Origin: QHXW01 sp963752965 | GTDB lineage: Bacteria > Acidobacteriota > Terriglobia > Bryobacterales > Bryobacteraceae | Direction: 5' to 3' | Length of the DNA stretch: 64,000 nt | Assembly: GCA_963752965.1 (NCBI GenBank) | Contig: CAVWAJ010000013.1 | Span: 372,001-436,000, forward strand | Shown here: piece by piece, positions 49,947-58,954 of the stretch | How the letters are laid out: each line of letters starts with the position of its first letter | How positions within the stretch are numbered: position 1 is the stretch's first letter | Translations under genes and position numbers: made by a program | Notes under the pieces: generated by a model | Databases searched by the model: none | What the model saw: the letters and a program-made list of their open reading frames with translations, nothing else | Told to the model about the DNA's origin: nothing

Positions 49947-51256
49947 CTAGTCGATGATGGCCTGTTCGGCGAGCACGTGGAACGTACGGTCCAAGGTGAG
50001 ATCGCCAGTTGGGTGCAGTTGCGCCATGAAGACCGTGATCATCTGCTCCTTTGGGTCGATGACGAACGCCGTGTAATAGAATCCACCCCAGTTGTACTCT
50101 CCCGGGGAGCCGAGTTCCGCCAACGGGGACTTGACGCCATCGATGCCAAAACCGAGGCCGAAGCCTTGATCGAGGCCGATCTTGCCGATCTGATCGTGAC
50201 TCATCAACTCGGTGGTCTTACGGCTTATGAGACGGGTGTTGCCGGCTTTACCGCCGTCAAGCATCATCTGGCAGAAGCGAGCGTAGTCCATCGCCGTGGA
50301 GCAAAGACCGCCACCGCCGGAGAAGAGCTTCTTCGGACCGCGAGATGGATAATCTGCGGAGTAGGAAAATGCGTCCTCGGTGATCGGCGTGTCGGGGAAC
50401 CGGTTGAGACCTTTTTCCGGATACCACGTGTACGCCGTGGCCAGACGGTTGAGCTTGTTTTCGGGCGGGTAGAAATACGTGTCGTTCATGCCGAGCGGTT
50501 CGAAAATACGGGAGCGCAAGAACTCATCGAACTTCTTGCCGTAAACCACCTCGACCAAGTAGCCAAGGACGTCGACGCCTAGGCTGTACTCCCAACGCTC
50601 ACCAGGATTGAATAGTAGCGGTAGGCCGGCCAAACGCTTCACGCTGTCGCCGATCGTGCCGTCATAAGCCAACAGTCCATGGCGACATTTGCGTCCTTGT
50701 ACATTTGCCCGAGGTCCGGGTTCCAATGATAGGTGAGCCCCGACGTGTGTGTCAGCAGGTTGCGAATCGTAATTTCTTTCGTCGCGGGAATCGCATAAGG
50801 CTTGCCTGACGCGGGTTTGACCAGCACTTTGGGATTCTTGAACTCGGGGATGTATTTCGACACCGGGTCGTCGAGCAAGAAATAGCCTTCCTCGTACAGC
50901 ATCATTACGGCAAGGCTCGTGATGGCTTTGGACATCGAGCAGATGCGGAAAATGGCATCGGGCTGCATTGGCTTGCCGGCTTCGCGATCCATCATGCCCT
51001 GCGCCTTCAGCCAGGCAACATGGCCACGGCGCGCCACAAGTGTGACTGCACCCGCGATTCGCTTCTGGTCAATGCTGTGCTGGACGGCACCGGCGATCCG
51101 CTCCAGCCGTTCCGACGAGAGGCCTACAGACTCCGGCTTCACGGCGGACAGCTCCTGCGCGGCCGCCACGCGAACCGCGGAGAGGACGAGAATTATAGAC
51201 GCGAAGGCGGCGACGAGCCGCCGCGAATGGCCAGTTGTTCTGAGGTGTGGGTTCAT
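49947..51256 (-). pseudogene. Class C-type serine hydrolase, interrupted by a one-base deletion
   Basis: From ATG 51256 the frame gives a signal peptide (RRLVAAFASIILVLSAVRVAAA) and a beta-lactamase/esterase N-terminal half with the SxxK motif SMSK, then breaks after MYKDANVA near 50,682. The C-terminal half (HGLLAYDGTIGDSVK, GVDVLGYLVEVVYG, FSGGGGLCSTAMDYARF, WGGFYYTAF) continues in the next frame to 49947. One extra C in the CC at 50681-50683 (plus-strand GG) restores a 436-residue protein. Intact relatives hydrolyse esters or D-amino peptides. It is broken here or misread. Confidence 0.85.
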
Positions 51257-51331
51257 CGTTTCACCGGAGGAGAAGTATACAACATTGGGCTCGTCTGCCC
51301 GTTCCAGAAGGCTCAGGCGGGCGTGCGCGGC

Positions 51332-52771
51332 TCACTTCTGCGGGCTGCCATTCGCTCCAGCAATGGGCAACCGAACTTGGAAGCGCGTATCGCCCGGGCG
51401 TGATTGGAAACTGACTTCGCCGCGGTGGTTGCGCACGATGCGGTAAACGGAGTCTAGCCCCAGACCGAGGCCCTCGCCGACTTCTTTCGTCGTGAAAAAC
51501 GGCTCGAAGATGCGCTGCTGGACATCGCGAGGAATTCCGGGGCCGTTATCGCCGATTTCAACGAGGACGCGGTTGAGCTCTCTTGCTGTGCGGACGCGCA
51601 GTTCGCCCTTGCCGTTCATTGAGTCGATGGCGTTGTCGATCAGATTGGTCCAAACCTGGTTCAACTCGCCTGTATGAGCGCAGACCTTGGGCAGATCGCG
51701 GTCATACTCGCGCGTGATCGAGATTCCCTGCTTGAGGCGATGCCGGAGGATCAGCAAGGTGTTTTCCAAACCCTGGTGGACATCGACCTCCTGCTCGGGC
51801 ATCTGGTCCATGTGCGAGTACTCTTTGATGGCGCGCACGAGGTCGGAAATGCGCGCGGTGCTATGCTCAATTTCCTTGGCCAGGCGGGCAACCAGCAGCG
51901 ACGCGGAGACGCGCGTTAGGACATCCTCAATGACGTCGGCCGGAAAATGGGAGGCGATGTCATCAAGGCAGGCGTACTCGAAGCCGGCCTCGACCAGGCT
52001 TGACGCCACCTGTGCAGCGTGGCCGATGGAGCGTTTCTCGAGCCAGGCGGCGATTTCGTCCTCGCGGTCACCGCGATCGAGAGGATCGAGGACCGGCGCT
52101 TCCTGTTCGACGATCTCGCCTTCCAGTTTCGAGAGCAACAGACGCTGTTCGGGCGTCAGGACACGCCGGTCCAGACGGGTGTTGGCTTCACGTAGAGAGC
52201 TGATGGCCTCGCCGAGACTCTCGGCGGCACGCCGCGCAGCCGAAGCAGGGTTGTTTAACTCGTGGGCTAAGCCGGCTGATAACTTCCCCAGGGCTGCCAT
52301 CTTCTCCTGCTGCTGTTCATTCTTAGTGTTTTCGCGGATGCGGTCGGAGAGAATGCCCACCAGGCGTTGGGCCAACACGGGCATCCGCTGCAGCATTTCC
52401 GGAAACCGGTCTTTCTGCAATGACGCAACCCGTGCGCGCGACACGGCCCGTGTCGTCAGAGGGAAGTGCGTCAAACGGGAAAACGGAAGCATGCCGGTCA
52501 CTTGTCCGGCTTTGGCAACGAATACGCGCGTATCGGTGCCATCGGATTCGCGCTGCCCGCGCACCTCGCCCTGTAGGATTACAAACAACCGGTCCGCGGG
52601 TACGCCTTCTCGGAGGAAGACTTCCCCGGGTTCCAGGTCAGTCACGGTCATTTGAGAGGCGAGCCAGGCGAGGCCTTCGTCGGGAAGGTCCGAGAAGATG
52701 GAGATGGCGCGCAACTCTTCCACGAGGGGGGGCGCCGTCGAAGCGGCTTCGGAAGTTGTCACTCGCTCCAC
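51332..52771 (-). CDS. Histidine kinase with cyclic-nucleotide-binding domain
   Basis: A 479-residue cytoplasmic sensor kinase without transmembrane helices. The N-terminus (about 20-130) is a CAP/cNMP-binding domain (FSDLPDEGLAWLASQM, EVFLREGVPADRLFVILQGEV). A dimerisation helix carries phospho-acceptor H170 (GLAHELNNP). The ATPase has NLIDNAID (N box), IGDNGPGIP (G1) and GEGLGLGLDSV (G2). Start is GTG 52771, one base after the stop of the flavoprotein gene and with GAGGTG in front. It is translated with, and likely signals to, the response-regulator-flavoprotein upstream. Confidence 0.92.
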   Translation of the reverse strand: MERVTTSEAASTAPPLVEELRAISIFSDLPDEGLAWLASQMTVTDLEPGEVFLREGVPADRLFVILQGEVRGQRESDGTDTRVFVAKAGQVTGMLPFSRLTHFPLTTRAVSRARVASLQKDRFPEMLQRMPVLAQRLVGILSDRIRENTKNEQQQEKMAALGKLSAGLAHELNNPASAARRAAESLGEAISSLREANTRLDRRVLTPEQRLLLSKLEGEIVEQEAPVLDPLDRGDREDEIAAWLEKRSIGHAAQVASSLVEAGFEYACLDDIASHFPADVIEDVLTRVSASLLVARLAKEIEHSTARISDLVRAIKEYSHMDQMPEQEVDVHQGLENTLLILRHRLKQGISITREYDRDLPKVCAHTGELNQVWTNLIDNAIDSMNGKGELRVRTARELNRVLVEIGDNGPGIPRDVQQRIFEPFFTTKEVGEGLGLGLDSVYRIVRNHRGEVSFQSRPGDTRFQVRLPIAGANGSPQK

Positions 52772-52772
52772 A

Positions 52773-54443
52773 TCACACCTCGTTCAGATATTGATGCACG
52801 AACTGGATTGCAATGGAACCTTCGCCGACACCCGAAGCGACTCGCTTCACCGAGCCGTGGCGGACATCGCCCACGGCGAAGATGCCAGGGACGCTGGTTT
52901 CGAGCAGGCCGGGATCGCGATCAAGAGGCCAGCCGCGCGGCCGTTTCCCGTCCCTCAACAGGTCTGGGCCGGTGAGGATGAATCCACGCGCATCCCGCTC
53001 GATGAATCCGCTGAGCCAGTCGGTACGGGGTTCGGCGCCAATGAAGATGAACAGCGACGTTGCCGGAACGGTCTCAACCGTGTGTGTAGTGGTGCATTCG
53101 ATCGAAATGGTTTCCAAGTGTTCCTTGCCGTCTACGGCCACAACTCGCATCCCATACTCGACCAGAATGTTGGGTGTCTTCTCAATCTCGTCGATCAGGT
53201 ACTTGGACATAGTAGCCGCTAGTGAACTGCCGCGAACCAACATGATGACGCGATGCACGTATTTGGAAAAGTTCATGGCCGCCTGGCCCGCGGAGTTAGC
53301 GCCGCCCACGATGTAGACATCCTCGCCGAAGCAAGCCGAGGCCTCGGTGGAACCAGCGCCATAGTAGACGCCGGCGCCCTGTAAACGGTCCATTCCGGGA
53401 ACATCCAGCTTGCGCCATTGCACTCCCATAGAGAGCACCAGGGCGCGGAAAGAGAGTTCCGAACCATCACTCAGCTTGAGCGTGCGGGAGGCGTGGTCGA
53501 GCGAGACGCCGGACGCTTCTTGTGGAGCGAGAATCTGAACCCCGAACCGGCGAGCTTGCGCGACCGCGCGGTATGCCAGGTCGGCACCGCTCAAGCCAGA
53601 AGGGAAACCGAGGTAATTTTCAATTCGGGCACTAAGCCCTGCCTGCCCCCCGGGCGCCTCCCGCTCCACGAGCACGGTGCGCAATCCCTCGGAGGCTCCA
53701 TAGACGCCTGCGGCCAGGCCGGCAGGACCGCCGCCAACGATGGCGAGATCGTAGAAACCAGTGTCGGCCTTGCGGCGCAACCCCACGTGATCCGCAATCT
53801 GCGCCGGCGTCGGTTCGGCTAACTGTTGTCCGTCGGGAAACAGCACGACCGGCAACTGGAGCTTTTCCGAGGATAGTGAAGCCAGTATCCGGCGCACCTC
53901 CGGATCGCGGTCCGCGGCTTCGGCGTCCAGCCAACGGTAAGGCACGCGATTGCGGGCCAGAAATTCGCGCAGATCGTACGACCGGGGTGACCAACGGGTG
54001 CCCAGCACGCGGATGCCCTCAAACGGCGGATGAAAGTTCGATTGCCAGTCATCCAGCAGGTCGTCCAGTACCGGGTACAGGTTCTCTTCAGGCGGGTCCC
54101 AAGGTTTCAGCAGATAGTGGTTCAGCTTGATGTCGTTGATCGCACGGATGGCGGCGTCGGTATCCGAATAGGCGGTGAGCAGGACCCGCTTGGCATCGGG
54201 CGCGACCTGCAGCGCCTCCATCAAAAACTCGATCCCGTTGGTTTGCGGCATCCGGTAATCAACCAGGAGCAGTGCAACGGGTTCGTTCCGTTGTTGTACA
54301 CGGCGCAGAAGGTCCAGGCCAGCGAGGGCAGAGTCCGCGCCTAGTACGCGGTATTTTTCGCTGTAGCGTTTGCGCAGATCGCGCTCGACGGCATGCCGTA
54401 CGTCCGGATCGTCATCAATCGTCAGTAGCGCTGGTTTGGCCAT
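52773..54443 (-). CDS. Response regulator fused to a Grx-like and a cysteine-less thioredoxin reductase-like domain
   Basis: A 556-residue, three-domain protein at ATG 54443. Residues 1-135 are a receiver domain (acidic D10-D12, phospho-acceptor D62 in LLVDYRMP, K113). Residues 143-222 are thioredoxin/glutaredoxin-like (IRVLGTRWSPRSYDLREFL, DAEAADRDPEVRRIL), but the active-site CxxC is replaced by WSPR. Residues 230-556 are a TrxR-type flavoprotein: FAD loop GGGPAG at 237-242, NADPH loop GGANSAG at 380-386, and C-terminal FAVGDVRHGSVKRV. The TrxR CxxC position reads ASAC (C371 only), so neither disulfide centre exists. It pairs with the cNMP-binding kinase that follows. Confidence 0.88.
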   Translation of the reverse strand: MAKPALLTIDDDPDVRHAVERDLRKRYSEKYRVLGADSALAGLDLLRRVQQRNEPVALLLVDYRMPQTNGIEFLMEALQVAPDAKRVLLTAYSDTDAAIRAINDIKLNHYLLKPWDPPEENLYPVLDDLLDDWQSNFHPPFEGIRVLGTRWSPRSYDLREFLARNRVPYRWLDAEAADRDPEVRRILASLSSEKLQLPVVLFPDGQQLAEPTPAQIADHVGLRRKADTGFYDLAIVGGGPAGLAAGVYGASEGLRTVLVEREAPGGQAGLSARIENYLGFPSGLSGADLAYRAVAQARRFGVQILAPQEASGVSLDHASRTLKLSDGSELSFRALVLSMGVQWRKLDVPGMDRLQGAGVYYGAGSTEASACFGEDVYIVGGANSAGQAAMNFSKYVHRVIMLVRGSSLAATMSKYLIDEIEKTPNILVEYGMRVVAVDGKEHLETISIECTTTHTVETVPATSLFIFIGAEPRTDWLSGFIERDARGFILTGPDLLRDGKRPRGWPLDRDPGLLETSVPGIFAVGDVRHGSVKRVASGVGEGSIAIQFVHQYLNEV

Positions 54444-54561
54444 GGGAACGCTTAGGATGTTGATGAAACCATGCGATTCCAGGTTGCACAATAACCCAAT
54501 TTATAGTTCAACCGCGCTCCGGCACCGGCGCTTTTGATACAATTTGATGCCTGGAAGAACC

Positions 54562-54807
54562 ATGCCTGTATCCGCAGCCAGTGATCCCAAGCAAGCGATC
54601 GGCCGAGCGCCGGAACGGTTGACTCTCGAAGAACGGCTGGCGCTTGCCGGAAAGTTCATCGCGCTCGAAGTTTACACGCCGGAGGCGCTGCCGCTGCAGC
54701 GCATTGAAGCCATCGGTGATTCGGTCGACGAATGCGTCGGGCAGCTGATCCAGCGTGGGCACGACCCGGCACGCTTCGAATTCTTGCGCCTCGAGCTTCC
54801 CTACTAA
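54562..54807 (+). CDS. Small conserved hypothetical protein
   Basis: An 81-residue acidic helical protein at ATG 54562, which has GGAAG five bases upstream; ATG 54547 is also in frame. It contains LTLEERLALAGKFIALEVYTPE and DSVDECVGQLIQRGHDP, in parts. No family name is known to me. It is divergent from the flavoprotein gene and 44 bases ahead of the PilZ gene, so it may be co-transcribed with it. Confidence 0.55.
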   Translation: MPVSAASDPKQAIGRAPERLTLEERLALAGKFIALEVYTPEALPLQRIEAIGDSVDECVGQLIQRGHDPARFEFLRLELPY

Positions 54808-54851
54808 TGGCGGCCTGGCTCTACGCATACCGGGTGCGGCGAGGGTGAATT

Positions 54852-55226
54852 GTGCCAGAGAAGCGCGCCGAACCCCGCTTCTTATGCTCCGACCTGGTGA
54901 CGCTCTGCTGGTTGGAGGAACGCGGGAGCGAACACCGGGAGACGGTGGTGCTGGAGAATATCTCGGCGTCCGGCGCCTGCGTGCAAGCCGAAGTTCCCAT
55001 TCCCGAAGGTTCGCGAGTGGGCCTCTTGTGCGGGACGGCTAACTTCGAGGGATGCGTGCGGTCATGCTACTTGCGTGACAACGGCTACTTTATCGGGATT
55101 GCCTTTGACGAGGGGTCCAAGTGGTCGAAAGGCCGATTCCAACCCGAACATCTGGTCGATCCGCGCAAGGTCAGGCCGCGCAGGCTCGCTAGCAAGCTCA
55201 TCATGTTCGCGGGCGCCGTCCTGTAA
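54852..55226 (+). CDS. PilZ-domain protein
   Basis: A 124-residue protein at GTG 54852 with GAGGGTGA in front. The PilZ c-di-GMP motif is present: KRAEPRF (RxxxR) at about 4-10 and ENISASGAC (D/NxSxxG) at about 37-45. It is a stand-alone c-di-GMP receptor that may influence motility, exopolysaccharide or secretion; no effector genes are beside it. Confidence 0.8.
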   Translation: MPEKRAEPRFLCSDLVTLCWLEERGSEHRETVVLENISASGACVQAEVPIPEGSRVGLLCGTANFEGCVRSCYLRDNGYFIGIAFDEGSKWSKGRFQPEHLVDPRKVRPRRLASKLIMFAGAVL

Positions 55227-55244
55227 AACGTGCGTTAAGAGAGC

Positions 55245-56195
55245 TTAGGTCTTCCAGCCCACGGTTTCGAGCGCCTCTTTCGCGATCTGGGCAGTGTTGC
55301 TGTGGATCGTAATCGTGTCGGGGATGTTGATTGCATAGCCCCCGGCCAGAACCACCGCCACGGCCGCGCCTTCGCACAGCGCGGTCTCGATTACGAGGCG
55401 ATCGCGCCTCTTGAGGCCATCCATGGAGAGATTGAGCCCGCCGAGCTGATCCTCGCAATATGGATCGGCGCCGGCAACATAAATCAGCAACTCCGGATGA
55501 TATCCGTGAATGGGAAAACGATAAGCCGCGCTGAGCCGTTCCAGGTATTCCTCATCGCCGACGCCATCGCTCAGATGGACATCCACGGAAGAGGGCGGCT
55601 TGATAGCCGGGTAATTGTTGTACTGGTGGATCGAGAGCGTGAAGACCGAGGAGTCTCCGGCAAAGATGGCGGCCGTCCCGTTGCCGTGGTGGTTGTCGCA
55701 ATCCACTACCATGGCGCGGGTGATTCTTTTCTCGTGTTGGAGCTTGCGAATGGCGACGGCGATGTCGTTGATGGCGCAAAAACCTTCGCCGTGATCCGGA
55801 AAAGCGTGGTGAAACCCTCCGCCGACGTTGTAGCTGACTCCCTGTTCTAGTGCCAGGCGCGCGGCCAACGTAGTGCCTCCGGCAGCCAAGCAGAAAGCGC
55901 GTACCATTTCCGGCGAGTAGGGAATTTCGAGCTGAAGAATCTCCTCGTAGCTGAGCGTACCGGTTTTGAGCCGCTGGATCCATCCGCGATCGTGGACGAG
56001 CAGGAGGTCTTCGTCGGGAGCCGGCTCGGGGGTCACGAAGTCCTCGGGAGCGGCAAAACCCTCTTTGAGCAGACGATCTCGTATCAGCCGGAATTTCTCC
56101 GAAGGGAAAACGTGATGGCCAAGGTTCAGGTGGTATCCCTCGTGGTAGATCAAGTGGAACGGCAGCATTCGGGCCTGAGCTTGCGGAAACTTCAT
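55245..56195 (-). CDS. HDAC/AcuC-family deacetylase
   Basis: A 316-residue zinc amidohydrolase of the histone-deacetylase superfamily. Visible features are NVGGGFHHAFPDHGEGFCAIND with the HH dyad, VDCDNHHGNGTA with metal Asp and His, and GADPYCEDQLGG with the last Asp. These bacterial members deacetylate polyamines or small acetylated compounds, or act as AcuC on Acs. An Acs-like enzyme occurs at 34215 but far away. ATG 56195 is used; ATG 56168 (MLPFHLIYH) gives a family-typical start. Confidence 0.88.
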   Translation of the reverse strand: MKFPQAQARMLPFHLIYHEGYHLNLGHHVFPSEKFRLIRDRLLKEGFAAPEDFVTPEPAPDEDLLLVHDRGWIQRLKTGTLSYEEILQLEIPYSPEMVRAFCLAAGGTTLAARLALEQGVSYNVGGGFHHAFPDHGEGFCAINDIAVAIRKLQHEKRITRAMVVDCDNHHGNGTAAIFAGDSSVFTLSIHQYNNYPAIKPPSSVDVHLSDGVGDEEYLERLSAAYRFPIHGYHPELLIYVAGADPYCEDQLGGLNLSMDGLKRRDRLVIETALCEGAAVAVVLAGGYAINIPDTITIHSNTAQIAKEALETVGWKT

Positions 56196-56228
56196 ATTTG
56201 CACATTGGGGGCGGTGAAGGAGGATTGC

Positions 56229-57404
56229 TCAGTCGCCCAGAAACTTGCCGAAAGGCCGCAGGCCCTTGACGTTATCGCAGACGGCCTTGATCGCAGCCGT
56301 GAGCGGAATCGCAAGCAGCAAACCGGGAGCATCCCACAAGAACCCCCACACCATCAGGGCAACCGTCACAGCCAACGGGTTTAGGTGCACGCGCGAGCCG
56401 ACAATCTTGGGGTAGAGCAAGTTCATGGCGATGAGGTGCAACATGGCGACCAGAAAGAGAATGATCAAGAAGCTGGCTAGAGGGTTTCCGCCGGCGATCG
56501 CGACAATGGCCGGAGGCAGTAGCGCCAGCGGCAGGCCGACGTAAGGCACCAGACTCAGGAAGCCGCTAACCGGACCAGCCAGTAAGGGGTAGGGAAGATG
56601 GACCATCCAGAAGGCAAGCGAGCTCAGTACGGCAAGCAGCACTCCCAAAAGGAAATTGCCGACCACGAACCCGCGCACCATGTCGCCGATGCCACGTAGG
56701 CTGCGCGCCGCTGCCACGCGATCTTCCCCCTCAAAAAACTGTAGAAAACTGCGGTGAATATGGTCGCGCCAGCTCAACATGAAGTAAACGAGAAAGGGCA
56801 CGAACGAAGCCATCAACAGAATCTGGTAAAGCGATCCCATGCGCTCATAGAGCAGATCGGTGAGAGGTTTCTGTTCTTCGTGAATCCGCACTTCCGGTAT
56901 GACACCAGGCAGCAACACCACCTGCGGCGCCGGTTGGATGTTGCGCTTGCTGCGCTTGGTTTGCGGTGGCATCGGCGCTGGCTCCTGCTGTGGTTTTTTC
57001 TGCGGAAAGATCGCCCGGTAAGTCTTGTTTTCCAGGTCGTCGATCTTTTGCCTTCCGCTTTCCACCACGTCGTTGATGCGCTGGCTGAAATGCGGCAGTT
57101 CTTCCCACAGTCCGGCCACTTGCGTGTAGGCGCCGAGACCGATCAGGTACAAGACCATCAGGCCGGTACTGCACACCAGAAAGCTGGCCACGCTGCGCGG
57201 CAAGCGTGCGCGCATCAACAGGCTGACGAAAGGCTCCAGGATGAATGCAATAATGACGGCAACCGTGGTTGTGATGAAGAAGACTCGCCCCCAGGAAAGC
57301 AGAGCGACGATGACTCCCAGTGCGATGACAGAGATCGCAGAGACGCGCAACTCCTGGGCGTGTAAGAGTTCCTGGCCCTTCAAAGATCGGGTGAAGATTG
57401 CCAC
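56229..57404 (-). CDS. AI-2E-family transporter
   Basis: A 391-residue membrane protein (GTG start at 57404) of the YdiK/PerM/AI-2E family. It has about eight hydrophobic segments, the Gly/Pro-rich SLVPYVGLPLALLP motif, and PFVSLLMRARLPRSVA in the first cytoplasmic loop. A hydrophilic insert of about 60 residues (about 130-195, Lys, Pro and Gln-rich) lies between helices and is longer than in typical members. Some family proteins export autoinducer-2 or Na+/Li+; the substrate here is unknown. Confidence 0.87.
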   Translation of the reverse strand: MAIFTRSLKGQELLHAQELRVSAISVIALGVIVALLSWGRVFFITTTVAVIIAFILEPFVSLLMRARLPRSVASFLVCSTGLMVLYLIGLGAYTQVAGLWEELPHFSQRINDVVESGRQKIDDLENKTYRAIFPQKKPQQEPAPMPPQTKRSKRNIQPAPQVVLLPGVIPEVRIHEEQKPLTDLLYERMGSLYQILLMASFVPFLVYFMLSWRDHIHRSFLQFFEGEDRVAAARSLRGIGDMVRGFVVGNFLLGVLLAVLSSLAFWMVHLPYPLLAGPVSGFLSLVPYVGLPLALLPPAIVAIAGGNPLASFLIILFLVAMLHLIAMNLLYPKIVGSRVHLNPLAVTVALMVWGFLWDAPGLLLAIPLTAAIKAVCDNVKGLRPFGKFLGD

Positions 57405-57476
57405 GGTGAGGTGCTCAACGGCTCTTTCTCGAATCTACCATGCTGCCGCCTATAATGAAATCGCATCTCCTAACAC

Positions 57477-57905
57477 ATGAACCATACCGGCCGTATTCTT
57501 GCGCTCGACCTCGGGAAGAGGCGTATTGGCCTCGCCATCAGCGATGAGCTGGGCATCACTGCGCAGGGTCTCTCCACCCTGGAGCGCCGCAATAAGCGCA
57601 CCGACCTGGCCGTTCTGGGGGCCCTGGCCCGGGAGCGGGGCGTCACGCAAATATTGATGGGAAATCCGCTGCATATGAGCGGCGCGGCCGGCCGGCAATC
57701 CCAGTGGGCGCAGGAATTCGCCGGCGCGCTGGAAGAGTACACCGGCATCCCGGTCCGCCTGTGGGATGAACGGCTCACGACGGTGGAGGCGTCGCGCGTG
57801 CTGCGCCAGAGCGGGATCAGTATCGAGAAACGTGCCGCGGCGGTTGACCGGCTCTCGGCCGTGATCTTGCTGCAAAGCTACCTTGATTCAGGTACATCGG
57901 AGTGA
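57477..57905 (+). CDS. ruvX: Pre-16S rRNA nuclease / Holliday-junction resolvase RuvX (YqgF)
   Basis: A 142-residue RNase H-fold protein. The first metal Asp is in LALDLGKRRIGLA. Other motifs are ILMGNPLHMSG, VRLWDERLTTVEA and the final Asp in AAVDRLSAVILLQSYLD. YqgF completes 5' maturation of 16S rRNA in E. coli; a recombination role is also proposed. Its stop overlaps the mltG start (GTGA), so the two are co-transcribed, a common pairing. Confidence 0.93.
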   Translation: MNHTGRILALDLGKRRIGLAISDELGITAQGLSTLERRNKRTDLAVLGALARERGVTQILMGNPLHMSGAAGRQSQWAQEFAGALEEYTGIPVRLWDERLTTVEASRVLRQSGISIEKRAAAVDRLSAVILLQSYLDSGTSE

Positions 57906-58954
57906 AGCTACTCAAGTGGTTACTTGCACTGGTGGCCGTACTGTTTGCGGCAGCCGGCTACGTGGCCTGGGAACTGAATCACCCGTACGCGGCTTTCCGC
58001 GAGGAGACCTTCGTCGACTTTCCAAAAGGCACAAGTACCATGGGGATGGCCCGGATGCTAGCCGATGCTGGCGTCATCTCGCATGCATGGGAATTCCTGG
58101 CGGCACGCGCTCTCCGGCCCCGGCGGGCCTTGCAGGCCGGCGAATACCGGTTCGACAGGCCGGCTTCGGTCCTGTACGTCTACGATCGCATCGCTCGCGG
58201 CGACGTATTTTACTATGTGCTCACAATTCCCGAAGGCGAGAATATGTTTGACATCGGGGCAGCCGCGGAGAAATTGAACCTCTTCCCCAGCTCGGATTTT
58301 CTGCGCGAGGCGCGCAATGCTTCTTTAATCCGCGATCTGGACCCAGCCGCACCCACCCTGGAGGGCTACCTGTTTCCCAGCACTTACCATCTGGTGCGCC
58401 ACACGACGCCGGAACGCCTGTGCCAGATGATGACTACCCGGTTTCGCGAAACATGGAAACAGGTCGGCGCCGCGGTGGACGTGCACCGCTCAGTCACGCT
58501 CGCTTCGTTGATCGAGCGCGAAGCGCAGGTTTCGATGGATCGGCCGCTGATCTCCTCGGTGTTTCAGAATCGCCTGAAGGTCGGCATGAAACTCGATTGC
58601 GACCCAACGACGATCTACGCGGCACTGCTGGAGGGCCGGTACCGCGGTACGATCCACAAGTCCGATCTGGCCAGCGCCAACCCGTACAATACGTACCGCA
58701 ACAGCGGTCTGCCGCCCGGCCCGATTGCCAATCCCGGCCGTGATTCTCTTGTGGCGGCTATTCACCCGGCCGACACGCAGTATCTTTACTTTGTGTTGCG
58801 GCCGGACGGATCAGGTGCGCATAATTTCTCCAAGACCATTTCTGAGCATCTCATCGCCACCAGCCGATATCGCCGTGCGAGCCAGCGGGAACAAGTCGAG
58901 GAAAGCGCGTCTGAGCGAGTATCTCACCGAAAGAAGACTCACTCGAGTAACTGA
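57902..58954 (+). CDS. mltG: Endolytic murein transglycosylase MltG
   Basis: A 350-residue YceG-like protein. It has one N-terminal transmembrane helix (about 5-21), a LysM-like region (about 95-130) and a catalytic domain with the Glu E205 in LASLIEREAQ. It also has DCDPTTIYA and NPYNTYRNSGLPPGPI. It cleaves nascent peptidoglycan strands and limits glycan length at the membrane. It starts at GTG 57902, overlapping ruvX by 4 bases. The last 80 bases overlap the next gene. Confidence 0.93.
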   Translation: MKLLKWLLALVAVLFAAAGYVAWELNHPYAAFREETFVDFPKGTSTMGMARMLADAGVISHAWEFLAARALRPRRALQAGEYRFDRPASVLYVYDRIARGDVFYYVLTIPEGENMFDIGAAAEKLNLFPSSDFLREARNASLIRDLDPAAPTLEGYLFPSTYHLVRHTTPERLCQMMTTRFRETWKQVGAAVDVHRSVTLASLIEREAQVSMDRPLISSVFQNRLKVGMKLDCDPTTIYAALLEGRYRGTIHKSDLASANPYNTYRNSGLPPGPIANPGRDSLVAAIHPADTQYLYFVLRPDGSGAHNFSKTISEHLIATSRYRRASQREQVEESASERVSHRKKTHSSN

